Source: Hyphomicrobiales bacterium | Lineage (GTDB): Bacteria; Pseudomonadota; Alphaproteobacteria; Rhizobiales; JAJFHC01 | Assembly (NCBI GenBank): GCA_021775835.1 | Contig: JAJFHC010000188.1 | Location: 1-7,209, forward strand | DNA: 7,209 nucleotides | Reading direction: 5' to 3' | In this document: positions 1 through 5,314 of the stretch, one piece after another | Layout of the letters: every line of letters starts with the position of its first letter | How positions within the stretch are numbered: the stretch's first letter is position 1 | Translations under genes and position numbers: made by a program | Notes under the pieces: model-generated | The model's database searches: none | The model's input: the letters and a program-made list of their open reading frames with translations, nothing else | Told to the model about the DNA's origin: nothing

Positions 1-68
1 TCGCCGACCTCACTCAACCGAACATAACGCTCATCAAGATCCCAGAAACCGGCCTGAATGCTCATCAT
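1..68 (-). pseudogene. IS5-family transposase, N-terminal fragment cut by the window edge
   Basis: Reading leftwards from the ATG at 66-68 (or the next ATG at 63-65) gives MMSIQAGFWDLDERYVRLSE and continues off the edge. The pattern (F/W)DLDERYxxLSxxG is the usual opening of IS5-family DDE transposases that are common in alphaproteobacteria, where it is followed by a GDPL segment. About 22 residues are visible, so the catalytic residues cannot be checked and the gene may be intact outside the window; 'pseudogene' here means partial in view. The ribosome site is weak (CGGAG, about 5 bases before the ATG). The outer end of the element should lie within roughly 100 bases to the right. One candidate is the stretch ending near 113, which reads inward as GGCTGTGATTTGATTCAC, but the opposite terminal repeat is not in view. 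A short N-terminal motif supports the family call; other IS5-like groups remain possible. Confidence 0.7.
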
Positions 69-330
69 CAAACTCCGTCATCAGCGATAACGGTAGTGAA
101 TCAAATCACAGCCGATTTGACGAGGTAATTCGAGATGTCCACGTGGAAATCCAGACTTGATATTCAGTTATACTCCGACCCCATGTCCGGCCAATGTTCG
201 GACGCCTTCTGCCTCCTGTCCCTTGCGTTATAGCCGCAACCACATTCCCTGATGTTCAGTCGTGCCTCAACCTGGCGGCCGCAAGGCTCTCAGACACATC
301 GCGGCAAGCAAATGGGCCACCCGAAAATAC
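69..330. other. Gene-free stretch between transposase start and ABC-like fragment
   Basis: No convincing gene is seen on either strand. It holds a perfect 7-bp inverted repeat, TCAAATC at 101-107 and GATTTGA at 114-120 with six bases between, close to where the end of the IS element is expected. A 5-bp dyad GTCCG/CGGAC also lies around 185-203. I found no convincing -35/-10 pair. The frame that enters the fragment at 331 is open from 253, so the fragment could begin earlier, for example at the GTG at 262. The sequence reads as decayed junction DNA next to an insertion element. Confidence 0.5.
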
Positions 331-429
331 ATGAATATGAAACCGCTCTTCGAGGAGCAAACGTCAACCCACGGAGCCGTTGCATGGCAAAATGTGCGAA
401 AGATCTTTGGCACTACCGAATCGATGTGA
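331..429 (+). pseudogene. Possible ABC-transporter ATPase N-terminal remnant
   Basis: An ATG at 331 opens a 32-codon frame ending at TGA 427-429. Its C-terminal half reads GAVAWQNVRKIFGTT. This resembles the first beta strand of ABC ATPase domains, where an (I/V)xxxNVxKxFG pattern is typical and is followed some 20-30 residues later by Walker A. Here the frame stops before any Walker A and no continuation is seen in the other frames before the next gene ends at 439. The same frame is open upstream to 253. No Shine-Dalgarno sequence precedes the ATG. If real, this is the 5' stub of a gene whose remainder was deleted, consistent with a rearranged junction beside an IS. The match is short and may be chance. 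Confidence 0.27.
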
Positions 430-438
430 CTTTCCCGA

Positions 439-1560
439 CTACCCCACCGCAAACAACCTCGGCCGAAACACCCTGATGACAATCGAACCGATCCCCGTCA
501 GCGCGAGCGCCAGAACGACCAGCCAACCGAGAAACGGGATCAGGGCAACGACCCCGACCACCAGGGCGCCCGTGCCAGCGGCCAGGGCCCTGGTGGCGAT
601 GCTGTCGGGCTCAGACCGTCCGATGAGCAGCAACAGGCCCACGCCCACGGCGTAAGCCGCGACCACATAACCCGCGAACGCAGCGACCAGGGCCACCAGG
701 ACCGCCGCCGGCGCCAGCAGCAGGCCGACAATCGTCAGCATCAGGATGACGGTCGACCCGATGACCGCCGATTGCGCCAGGAACCCGACGAAGAGGCTGC
801 GCCACGGCCGGTCGAGAATGCCCCGGCGCAGGTCTGCGAGTTTCTGCGGGATGACCGCCGCGATGGCCGCTGCGATCCCGGCGACGATGACGATGCCGAT
901 CAGGAACCGGACGAAAGCCCGGCGGAAACTCCAGACTTCCAGGTCCTGGGTGGCTTTCGACCATTCCGAGGCCTTGCGCCGTTCAATGCGATCCTCGGGC
1001 ACCACGCGGGCGGGGACGTCAAGCGCGCCCGGTTTCTCCTCGTAGAGTGTCAGCTTGCCGCCGATCCGGGCGCCTTCGGCAAACGTCACCTCCCGGGCGG
1101 TGAGGCTGACGTCGCCGGCGATGGTGGACTCGAAGCTCACCTCGTCGCCGGCCACCAGCGCATAGCCCGCGACCGGCCCGGCCAGAATCAGGTTGGCGCC
1201 CGAGACCCGCAGGTCACCGGCAACTTCGCCGACACGGACATAGTAGCCCGCAAGCGTCGCATCGCCGGCGACCCGGCCCTCCAGCGCCAGGTCCATGCCT
1301 GCCAGATAGGCATCGCCGCCGACAGCGCCGGTCATCGAGACCTTGCGCCCGGCCAGATGGGCGGAGCCTGTGATCGGGCTTTTGCCGCGCACGGTTTCGC
1401 CTGCCATGAACAGGTCGTCGACGCCGTCCGCGTCGAAAACCACCGTGCCGCCCGCCAGAAAACTGTCACCGCCGAAGTCGAGCCGTTCCTTCTTGTCCTG
1501 CGCGCCCGCAGGTGCGGCGAGGAACAGGAAAACAGCCGCTATCAGGAAAATTCTGCTCAT
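439..1560 (-). CDS. Exported beta-solenoid (bactofilin-like) protein with multi-pass membrane C-terminus
   Basis: This 373-residue protein has an N-terminal signal peptide (residues 1-20, ending AGA before QDKK). Residues about 62-174 form about seven repeats of roughly 17 residues built on V(A/G)GD-x-x-LAG-x-x-L/V-x-L/V-x-G, the rung pattern of polymer-forming/bactofilin-type beta-solenoids. A charged linker follows (about 175-210), then a hydrophobic region with about five or six membrane spans (about 216-238, 254-313 and 326-363). Polymer-forming solenoids fused to a membrane tail are known in bacteria but their role is unclear; scaffolding at the envelope is an inference. The start at 1560 is chosen because AAGGAGAG lies four bases before it and a signal peptide begins there; the frame is open further upstream to 1695 but that part is not protein-like. 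It lies 116 bp downstream of the stress-protein gene on the same strand, so co-transcription is plausible. No terminator is visible after the stop. Confidence 0.85.
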   Translation of the reverse strand: MSRIFLIAAVFLFLAAPAGAQDKKERLDFGGDSFLAGGTVVFDADGVDDLFMAGETVRGKSPITGSAHLAGRKVSMTGAVGGDAYLAGMDLALEGRVAGDATLAGYYVRVGEVAGDLRVSGANLILAGPVAGYALVAGDEVSFESTIAGDVSLTAREVTFAEGARIGGKLTLYEEKPGALDVPARVVPEDRIERRKASEWSKATQDLEVWSFRRAFVRFLIGIVIVAGIAAAIAAVIPQKLADLRRGILDRPWRSLFVGFLAQSAVIGSTVILMLTIVGLLLAPAAVLVALVAAFAGYVVAAYAVGVGLLLLIGRSEPDSIATRALAAGTGALVVGVVALIPFLGWLVVLALALTGIGSIVIRVFRPRLFAVG

Positions 1561-1597
1561 CACGCTCTCCTTGAAAGACGAAAAATCAAGCAATTGC

Positions 1598-1638
1598 AGT
1601 ATATTCAGTAGGCTTGTTGACTCATTGAGCAGGTCAAT
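1598..1638 (-). promoter_or_regulatory. Possible promoter with FNR-like dyad of non-standard spacing
   Basis: In the 116-bp gap upstream of the solenoid gene, the minus strand has ATTGACCTGCTCAAT (1624-1638), a perfect ATTGA-N5-TCAAT dyad. A TATACT hexamer (1598-1603) lies 21 bp beyond the TTGA...TCAA core. The half sites look like those of FNR/FixK regulators, but those need TTGA-N6-TCAA and this has only N5. It could be a degenerate site, a different regulator's operator, or chance. TATACT alone is a fair -10 with no good -35. It would serve the gene starting at 1560, leaving a leader of about 30 bases. Confidence 0.3.
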
Positions 1639-1676
1639 CTGTCGACGTTGCCGCTGCGTCCGGCCACGGCGGGGCG

Positions 1677-2708
1677 TCAGCGAACCACCATGCAACTGCA
1701 GGGGCTCGTGTGGTTCACCTTGTACGACACACTGCCGGCGAGCAGCCCTTCGGCCCCTCCGAGGCCGCGACTGCCTATGGCGATCAGATCCACTTTCTCG
1801 TGACTGGCGACCTGGACGATCTTGCGCGCCGGATCGCCGTCGATCACGATCAGGTCGGCAACTTCAACACCTTTTGCCTCGGCGGTTTTTTTCCCGCGTG
1901 CGAGAACCTGTTCGCCGATTTCCTTGAGCGCGTCCTTCGCGACGACCGGTGGAATGAAAGCGCTGCTCACATGCTCGGCAATCGGGTGCAGCGCCGGGTC
2001 GAGCTCCTTGCGCGTGCTCTCGCTGAGCTGATCCATGTCGATCGAGGCGCGGAGCTTTTCAAGCGACGGACCGCGCCACATCACGTACATGAGACGCAGC
2101 TTGGCCCCGGTTTTGGCGGCGATGTCGCTCGCGAGGTTGACCGCCTTGTCGGCCTGGTCCGAACCGTCGGTTGGCACCAGGATGGTCTTGATCCCTTCCA
2201 GAGCCGGTTGCCCTTCCTTGCGGTGCACCGTCACGCAGGAACAGGTTGCGAGGTGGAACACCTTGTGCGAGACGCTGCCCAGAACGAGCCCCTTGAGTTC
2301 GCCGAAGCCGCGGCTGCCCATGATGATGAGATCCGCAGATCGTTCTTTTGCATGATGGAGAATCCGCTCGCCCGCGTCGCCAAGATCGATGACGGTCTCG
2401 ACCCGTTTCACGCCCCGGCTTTCGGCTTGCTGCCGGGCCTGGCCCAGGAGCATGTGCCCCAGGTACCCCAGCACCCGAAGGCGCGGCGACCGGTGCGGCG
2501 GCACGCCTGTCTCCTGGCCGCTGCTCTCGGTTTCCTTGAGCTCGCGTGCCGCAGCGTTGTAAAGCTCCTCGGGCACATTGTCGTCGCGAACACCGATGTT
2601 CACCAGAACCAGCTCGGCATCGTATCTCGCGGCCAGGTCCGTGCTCATGTCCAGGGCCATCTGCGCATGCACTGAGCCGTCGATCGGTGTCACAATGGTC
2701 CGGATCAT
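1677..2708 (-). CDS. Universal stress protein, tandem UspA domains
   Basis: The 343-residue protein has two complete Usp domains. Domain 1 (1-163) starts MIRTIVTPIDGS, with Asp10 at the nucleotide site, and ends with the ATP-binding loop G131-SRG and G144-S145. Domain 2 (172-343) starts TILVPTDGS and repeats the loop at G312-SRG and G325-S326. Both therefore keep the G-x2-G-x9-G-(S/T) signature of ATP-binding Usps, so this is probably an ATP-binding cytosolic stress protein. Both domains end with a Cys-Ser-Cys triplet (156-158 and 338-340). The start at 2708 has AAAGGAGA six bases upstream; an in-frame ATG at 2774 would add 22 charged residues before the canonical Usp start and is less likely. 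A strong FNR/FixK-type site and -10 lie about 140-180 bp upstream, so induction at low oxygen is likely. Such control of Usp genes is known for Anr in Pseudomonas. Confidence 0.93.
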   Translation of the reverse strand: MIRTIVTPIDGSVHAQMALDMSTDLAARYDAELVLVNIGVRDDNVPEELYNAAARELKETESSGQETGVPPHRSPRLRVLGYLGHMLLGQARQQAESRGVKRVETVIDLGDAGERILHHAKERSADLIIMGSRGFGELKGLVLGSVSHKVFHLATCSCVTVHRKEGQPALEGIKTILVPTDGSDQADKAVNLASDIAAKTGAKLRLMYVMWRGPSLEKLRASIDMDQLSESTRKELDPALHPIAEHVSSAFIPPVVAKDALKEIGEQVLARGKKTAEAKGVEVADLIVIDGDPARKIVQVASHEKVDLIAIGSRGLGGAEGLLAGSVSYKVNHTSPCSCMVVR

Positions 2709-2844
2709 TGGGGGTCTCCTTTGCTGGGCGGTTTGGTGTCGGTCGTCCTTTGCTCTGTCCGACCTGCCGGTCACGCCGCTTCCAACGGAAATGGCCTGAG
2801 ATCGACGCGACGCATGGTCGACGAGAACAACTCCACTAATCCTG

Positions 2845-2887
2845 ATTGTAGACTGTATGGCTCATGCAGGGCGTTGACGTGGATCAA
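2845..2887 (-). promoter_or_regulatory. FNR/FixK-type box with -10 element driving the Usp gene
   Basis: The sequence TTGACGTGGATCAA (2874-2887) fits the FNR/ANR/FixK consensus TTGAT-N4-ATCAA at nine of ten defined positions, and the C at position 5 is an accepted variant (TTGAY). Read on the minus strand it is followed after 23 bases by TACAAT (2845-2850), a five-of-six match to the sigma-70 -10 hexamer. A class II FNR promoter, with the box centred near -41.5, predicts about 22 bases between box and -10, so the geometry fits. The transcript would start near 2838 and have a leader of about 130 bases before the Usp ATG at 2708. The box lies 28 bp beyond the stop of the M50 gene, in a true intergenic gap. 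No TTGACA-like -35 is needed in this class. Confidence 0.75.
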
Positions 2888-2915
2888 TCGGAGATTGTGT
2901 CACCGCCGGCTGCGA

Positions 2916-3557
2916 TCAGACGAACCGGATATAGGGCAACAGGCTGGCGCCGACGCTGAAGACAAACCGGAATATCGGCAGGCCCGCGACCGACAACAGC
3001 ACCAGTCCCAGAAACAGGTAACTGCCATACCGCGCGTTGAGCACGCGGTAGTGCTGGGCGAGCGCGCGTGGCAGCAGGTAGGGCAGGATGTAATGCCCGT
3101 CGAGCGGCCCGAGCGGGATCAGGTTGAACACCATGAGGACAAGATTGACGATCACGACAATGTTGAAAACCTGCCGGATGCTGGGATCGGCAAAGCTCTG
3201 CCAGCCCGCCTGCGCGCCGTAGAGGAACAGGTTGTAGGCCACCACCGCGATGATCAGGTTGGCGATCGGGCCGGCGGCGGCCACGACGAGCTGTGCCCAG
3301 AATGAATTGAAATTCCGCGGATCGGTCGGCACCGGCTTGGCGTAGCCGAAGCCGATCAGCACCACCATCAGGAGCCCCATGGGATCGATATGGGCGATGG
3401 GGTTGATCGTCAGGCGGCCCAGGCGCTCGGCGGTGTCGTCGCCGAACCGCTTGGCCGCAAACGCATGCCCGAACTCGTGGAAGCTCAGCGACATGATCAA
3501 CGCGGCCAGAACCGCAAAGAACAAAAAGTATTCGCCTTGTGTCAAGAAACTGATCAC
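2916..3557 (-). CDS. Site-2 protease family (M50) integral membrane metalloprotease
   Basis: This 213-residue membrane protein carries both M50 signatures: the zinc site HEFGH (27-31) in the first membrane segment, and N145-LIPLGPLDG-154, which supplies the third zinc ligand (Asp153). It also has AAAGPIANL (93-101), typical of the central segment. It belongs to the compact M50 type without PDZ or CBS domains; its substrate is unknown. The start is taken as GTG at 3555-3557 because AGGAGAA lies five bases upstream and the first hydrophobic segment starts soon after. An ATG at 3644 in the same frame would add 29 residues including an NRPNRPNRP stretch coded by a tandem repeat, and has no comparable ribosome site. 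It lies 96 bp downstream of the ferric-reductase-like gene on the same strand, so it may be the last gene of that operon or have its own promoter. Confidence 0.88.
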   Translation of the reverse strand: MISFLTQGEYFLFFAVLAALIMSLSFHEFGHAFAAKRFGDDTAERLGRLTINPIAHIDPMGLLMVVLIGFGYAKPVPTDPRNFNSFWAQLVVAAAGPIANLIIAVVAYNLFLYGAQAGWQSFADPSIRQVFNIVVIVNLVLMVFNLIPLGPLDGHYILPYLLPRALAQHYRVLNARYGSYLFLGLVLLSVAGLPIFRFVFSVGASLLPYIRFV

Positions 3558-3573
3558 GAAAATTCTCCTGGGC

Positions 3574-3600
3574 CGGTTCGGGCGGTTCGGGCGGTTGGCG
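3574..3600. repeat. Three 9-bp tandem repeats upstream of the M50 gene
   Basis: CGGTTCGGG occurs twice exactly (3574-3582, 3583-3591) and a third time with two changes (CGGTTGGCG, 3592-3600). On the minus strand it lies just upstream of the M50 gene's ribosome site (3563-3569). Copy-number change by slippage would alter the leader length, or the length of an Asn-Arg-Pro run if the upstream ATG at 3644 were used. Confidence 0.6.
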
Positions 3601-3653
3601 CAACCGTGCAGTATCACAGGGGCGCGACCGCGAGAAGGACGCAATGGCTATCC

Positions 3654-4256
3654 TCAACGCGTTCGGAGCGCCCACACCCGCAGGTCAGCCACAACCTTCC
3701 CGGTCGCAATGAGGACCAGCGCACAGAGCACGGCTTTCGAGACCGTCTCCATTGTTCCCTCGATCAGCATGGCATGGACAGCGCTCCCCACCACGACCAC
3801 TGTCGCGAGGGCCGTGTGAGCGACGCGCCACGTGCGCGGTCGCAGGCGCAACCGTCGGCGGAGCGCGGCCAGAAGTGCGGCCGCGAAGACTGCCCACATG
3901 GCGATCACGCCCCAGGCGGAAAACGGCGTCGGCGATGCAAAGAGAAGGGCGTCGACCACGTCCGGCGGACTGGTGATCCAGAGGGCCGCGACGTGGATCA
4001 CCACGGCCGCGACCAGAATGCCGCCGATACAGCGATGGACGCTCCGCCCGCGTTGACCCGGCAGACCCGGCAAATACCCGCCTGCCAGCAAAGGCTGAAC
4101 GACCATCAGTGCCATCGCGATCACCCCGGCAAACCCGGCCGCAATGTAGACCGGGTCGCGCCAGGCGAGCAGCGGGCTCGCCGCCGCCGCGGCGATTGGG
4201 ACAACAACCGCAGTCACCAGGGCGGCCCAGATCAATATCGCGCGGGCCCAGCTCAT
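3654..4256 (-). CDS. Ferric-reductase-like (cytochrome b type) transmembrane protein
   Basis: This 200-residue protein has about five or six hydrophobic segments. Two histidine pairs sit at equal spacing: H74/H88 (HRxxG opening a membrane segment) and H147/H161, each 14 residues apart and on successive helices. This is the bis-haem ligand arrangement of the ferric reductase-like/YedZ (MsrQ) and NOX membrane domain. It has no FAD or NAD(P) domain, so like MsrQ it probably passes electrons from the quinone pool or another donor to a periplasmic partner; that is inference. Its start is 19 bp after the stop of the Tat-exported dioxygenase-like gene, with a weak AAGTAGG nine bases before the ATG, so translation is probably linked to that gene. 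The natural partner is therefore that protein. A plain cytochrome b561 relative is the alternative reading. Confidence 0.75.
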   Translation of the reverse strand: MSWARAILIWAALVTAVVVPIAAAAASPLLAWRDPVYIAAGFAGVIAMALMVVQPLLAGGYLPGLPGQRGRSVHRCIGGILVAAVVIHVAALWITSPPDVVDALLFASPTPFSAWGVIAMWAVFAAALLAALRRRLRLRPRTWRVAHTALATVVVVGSAVHAMLIEGTMETVSKAVLCALVLIATGKVVADLRVWALRTR

Positions 4257-4275
4257 CTTTTCGAGCCTACTTGGG

Positions 4276-4764
4276 TCAGACAGGCTGAAGGACGAAGTGT
4301 GCGCTCAGGCTGGTATCTTTTGAACTTGGCATTACCGGGCGCAGGAAGACGGTTTCGAAGTCATCATCGTCATAGGCGAGGTGGCCATGTGCCTGGCCGA
4401 AGGCGGGGACGATCTGCGGCATCTCCAGGCGGAACTTCCCGTTCGCGTCGGTGAGCGTGGCCCCATGGCTTTGCGGGTCGCGCTCGCGCCCTTCGGTTGT
4501 GTGCGCCCAAATTTGAATTCGTTGGCCCGCAAGCGGCGCGCCATCGCCCGCGCGGCGTACGGTGCCCGACGTCCAAAAGCCACCTCCGCCAATCCGCTCC
4601 ACGATCGGCGCGCCGGGGCGGTAGTTGTTGGACCCGCCGCGCATCGAAGGCGTCGGTGCAAGGCCCTGCGCGCGGGCGGGGACAAGGTGCCCGGAAACGC
4701 CGGCCGCCAGGACAGCGCCGCCTGCGGCGAGGAGAGAACGACGGGTGAACAGGACGGTAGGCAT
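4276..4764 (-). CDS. Tat-exported intradiol-dioxygenase-like protein
   Basis: This 162-residue protein opens with a twin-arginine signal (TRRSLLAAGG, R8-R9, then an Ala-rich core to about residue 32 ending ARA), so it should fold before export. The rest resembles the beta-sandwich of intradiol ring-cleavage dioxygenases such as protocatechuate 3,4-dioxygenase: SNNYRPGAP (45-53), GTVRRAGDGAPLAG-x2-IQIW (67-86), LTDANGKFRLE (104-114) and a His-x-His pair (H126, H128). Against PcaH the two His iron ligands are kept. The Tyr of the AGRY element appears replaced (EGRE, 91-94) and no PYPW-like Tyr is seen before the HxH. It is also much shorter than PcaG/PcaH. Activity as a catechol dioxygenase is therefore doubtful. 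AGGAGAG lies six bases before the ATG. It is the first gene of the cluster, followed after 19 bp by the ferric-reductase-like gene. Confidence 0.75.
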   Translation of the reverse strand: MPTVLFTRRSLLAAGGAVLAAGVSGHLVPARAQGLAPTPSMRGGSNNYRPGAPIVERIGGGGFWTSGTVRRAGDGAPLAGQRIQIWAHTTEGRERDPQSHGATLTDANGKFRLEMPQIVPAFGQAHGHLAYDDDDFETVFLRPVMPSSKDTSLSAHFVLQPV

Positions 4765-4792
4765 AGAGAACTCTCCTATCGGGCGTGCGGCT

Positions 4793-4816
4793 GCTCGGCC
4801 GAGCCGGCAGGGCCGG
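4793..4816. repeat. GC-rich dyads in the leader of the dioxygenase-like operon
   Basis: A perfect 12-bp palindrome GCTCGGCCGAGC (4793-4804) abuts a perfect hairpin CCGGC-AGG-GCCGG (4804-4816). Both lie between the proposed transcription start near 4826 and the ribosome site at 4771-4777 of the minus-strand cluster. They could form a leader stem, or an operator overlapping the start. No regulator can be named. Confidence 0.4.
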
Positions 4817-4832
4817 ACGGTACAGAGGATGA

Positions 4833-4841
4833 ATTATAGCA
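4833..4841 (-). promoter_or_regulatory. Extended -10 promoter element of the dioxygenase-like operon
   Basis: On the minus strand the sequence TGCTATAAT contains a perfect TATAAT (4833-4838) preceded by TG and one base, the extended -10 configuration that can work without a good -35. No TTGACA-like element is seen 16-18 bp upstream, where the sequence is an A/T tract (minus-strand GGAATTTTTTGCAAC). Transcription would start near 4826, giving a leader of about 62 bases to the ATG at 4764. Confidence 0.55.
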
Positions 4842-4879
4842 CGGTTGCAAAAAATTCCGAGATGGAGCAGGCAGAAGAC

Positions 4880-4906
4880 GCGATAATCGCATTCACGGCT
4901 TCGTGA
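4880..4906. promoter_or_regulatory. Two adjacent dyads in the divergent intergenic region
   Basis: GCGAT-A-ATCGC (4880-4890) is a perfect odd palindrome. It is followed two bases later by TCACG-GCTT-CGTGA (4893-4906), a perfect 5-bp inverted repeat. They lie between the minus-strand extended -10 (4833) and the DUF2164 start (4997), where an operator serving either direction would be expected. The regulator is unknown and both may be chance. Confidence 0.3.
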
Positions 4907-4996
4907 TATTGTGACCCGGGCCGGCAATCGACATCGATCTATGGGCGCAAGACAGAGTATAGAATACGCCATGTTTCACGGATCAATGCATCAACC

Positions 4997-5227
4997 ATGA
5001 AAATCAACCTCTCCGACGACCGTCAGACCGATTTCAAGACCCAACTCCAGGCACTTTTCCGCGAAGAGTTCGACGAACCCCTGTCCGACTTCCGTGCCGA
5101 CGAAGTCCTCAAGCTGGTCCTGACCACGCTGGGGCCTGCGGTCTACAATCAGGCGGTGCAGGATGTGCGGGCGCATCTGCGGGGCAAGCTCGATGACCTG
5201 GAGGGTGATGTTTATGCAGAAGGGTGA
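4997..5227 (+). CDS. DUF2164 family protein
   Basis: The 76-residue product (MKINLSDDRQTDF at its start) matches the DUF2164 family: an N-terminal segment of the form I-x-L-x-x-(D/E)-x-(R/K), a central FxxEFDEPLSDFRADEVL-type segment, and the YNQAVQDVRAHL (137-style YN-x-G/A-V-x-D) segment near residues 50-61, followed by KLDDLEGDV. The family is small, soluble and of unknown function. Length is close to that usual for the family. No good Shine-Dalgarno precedes the ATG, and no other in-frame start is available upstream. A possible -10, TAGAAT at 4960-4965, has no good -35. It is the only rightward gene and is transcribed away from the dioxygenase-like operon. Confidence 0.85.
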   Translation: MKINLSDDRQTDFKTQLQALFREEFDEPLSDFRADEVLKLVLTTLGPAVYNQAVQDVRAHLRGKLDDLEGDVYAEG

Positions 5228-5256
5228 GGGAGTGGCTTTCTCTGCGTGGACGTTGC

Positions 5257-5301
5257 CTTCGCGGCCTCTGCACGGCAACTGCCCCGTCAGCAACCGCGAA
5301 G
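5257..5301. repeat. Inverted repeat between convergent genes
   Basis: CTTCGCGG (5257-5264) and CCGCGAAG (5294-5301) are perfect 8-bp inverted copies with 29 bases between them. A competing pairing, GTTGCC (5252-5257) with GGCAAC (5274-5279), overlaps the left arm. The site lies between the ends of the convergent genes at 5227 and 5315, so it may act as a weak bidirectional transcription stop, but there is no T-tract on either side. Confidence 0.3.
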
Positions 5302-5314
5302 AGCACCGTAAAAA

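Noticed and set aside
772..1611. Rightward 279-codon frame opposite the solenoid gene
   Set aside because: It is a His/Arg/Asp-rich mirror of a well-supported gene with a ribosome site, signal peptide and repeats on the other strand; no family features.
1710..2675. Rightward 321-codon frame opposite the Usp gene
   Set aside because: The opposite strand encodes two complete Usp domains. This frame is a GC-bias shadow with no recognisable motif.
3558..3644. Longer N-terminus of the M50 protein from the ATG at 3644
   Set aside because: The added residues are an Asn-Arg-Pro repeat with no conserved character, and the GTG at 3557 has a far better ribosome site.
3390..4454. Rightward 354-codon frame across three minus-strand genes
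   Set aside because: It crosses the M50, ferric-reductase-like and dioxygenase-like genes, all of which have clear motifs and ribosome sites; its own protein is low-complexity Arg/His-rich.
5252..5279. GTTGCC/GGCAAC hairpin as a terminator for DUF2164
   Set aside because: The loop is 16 bases and no T-tract follows, so it does not qualify as an intrinsic terminator.
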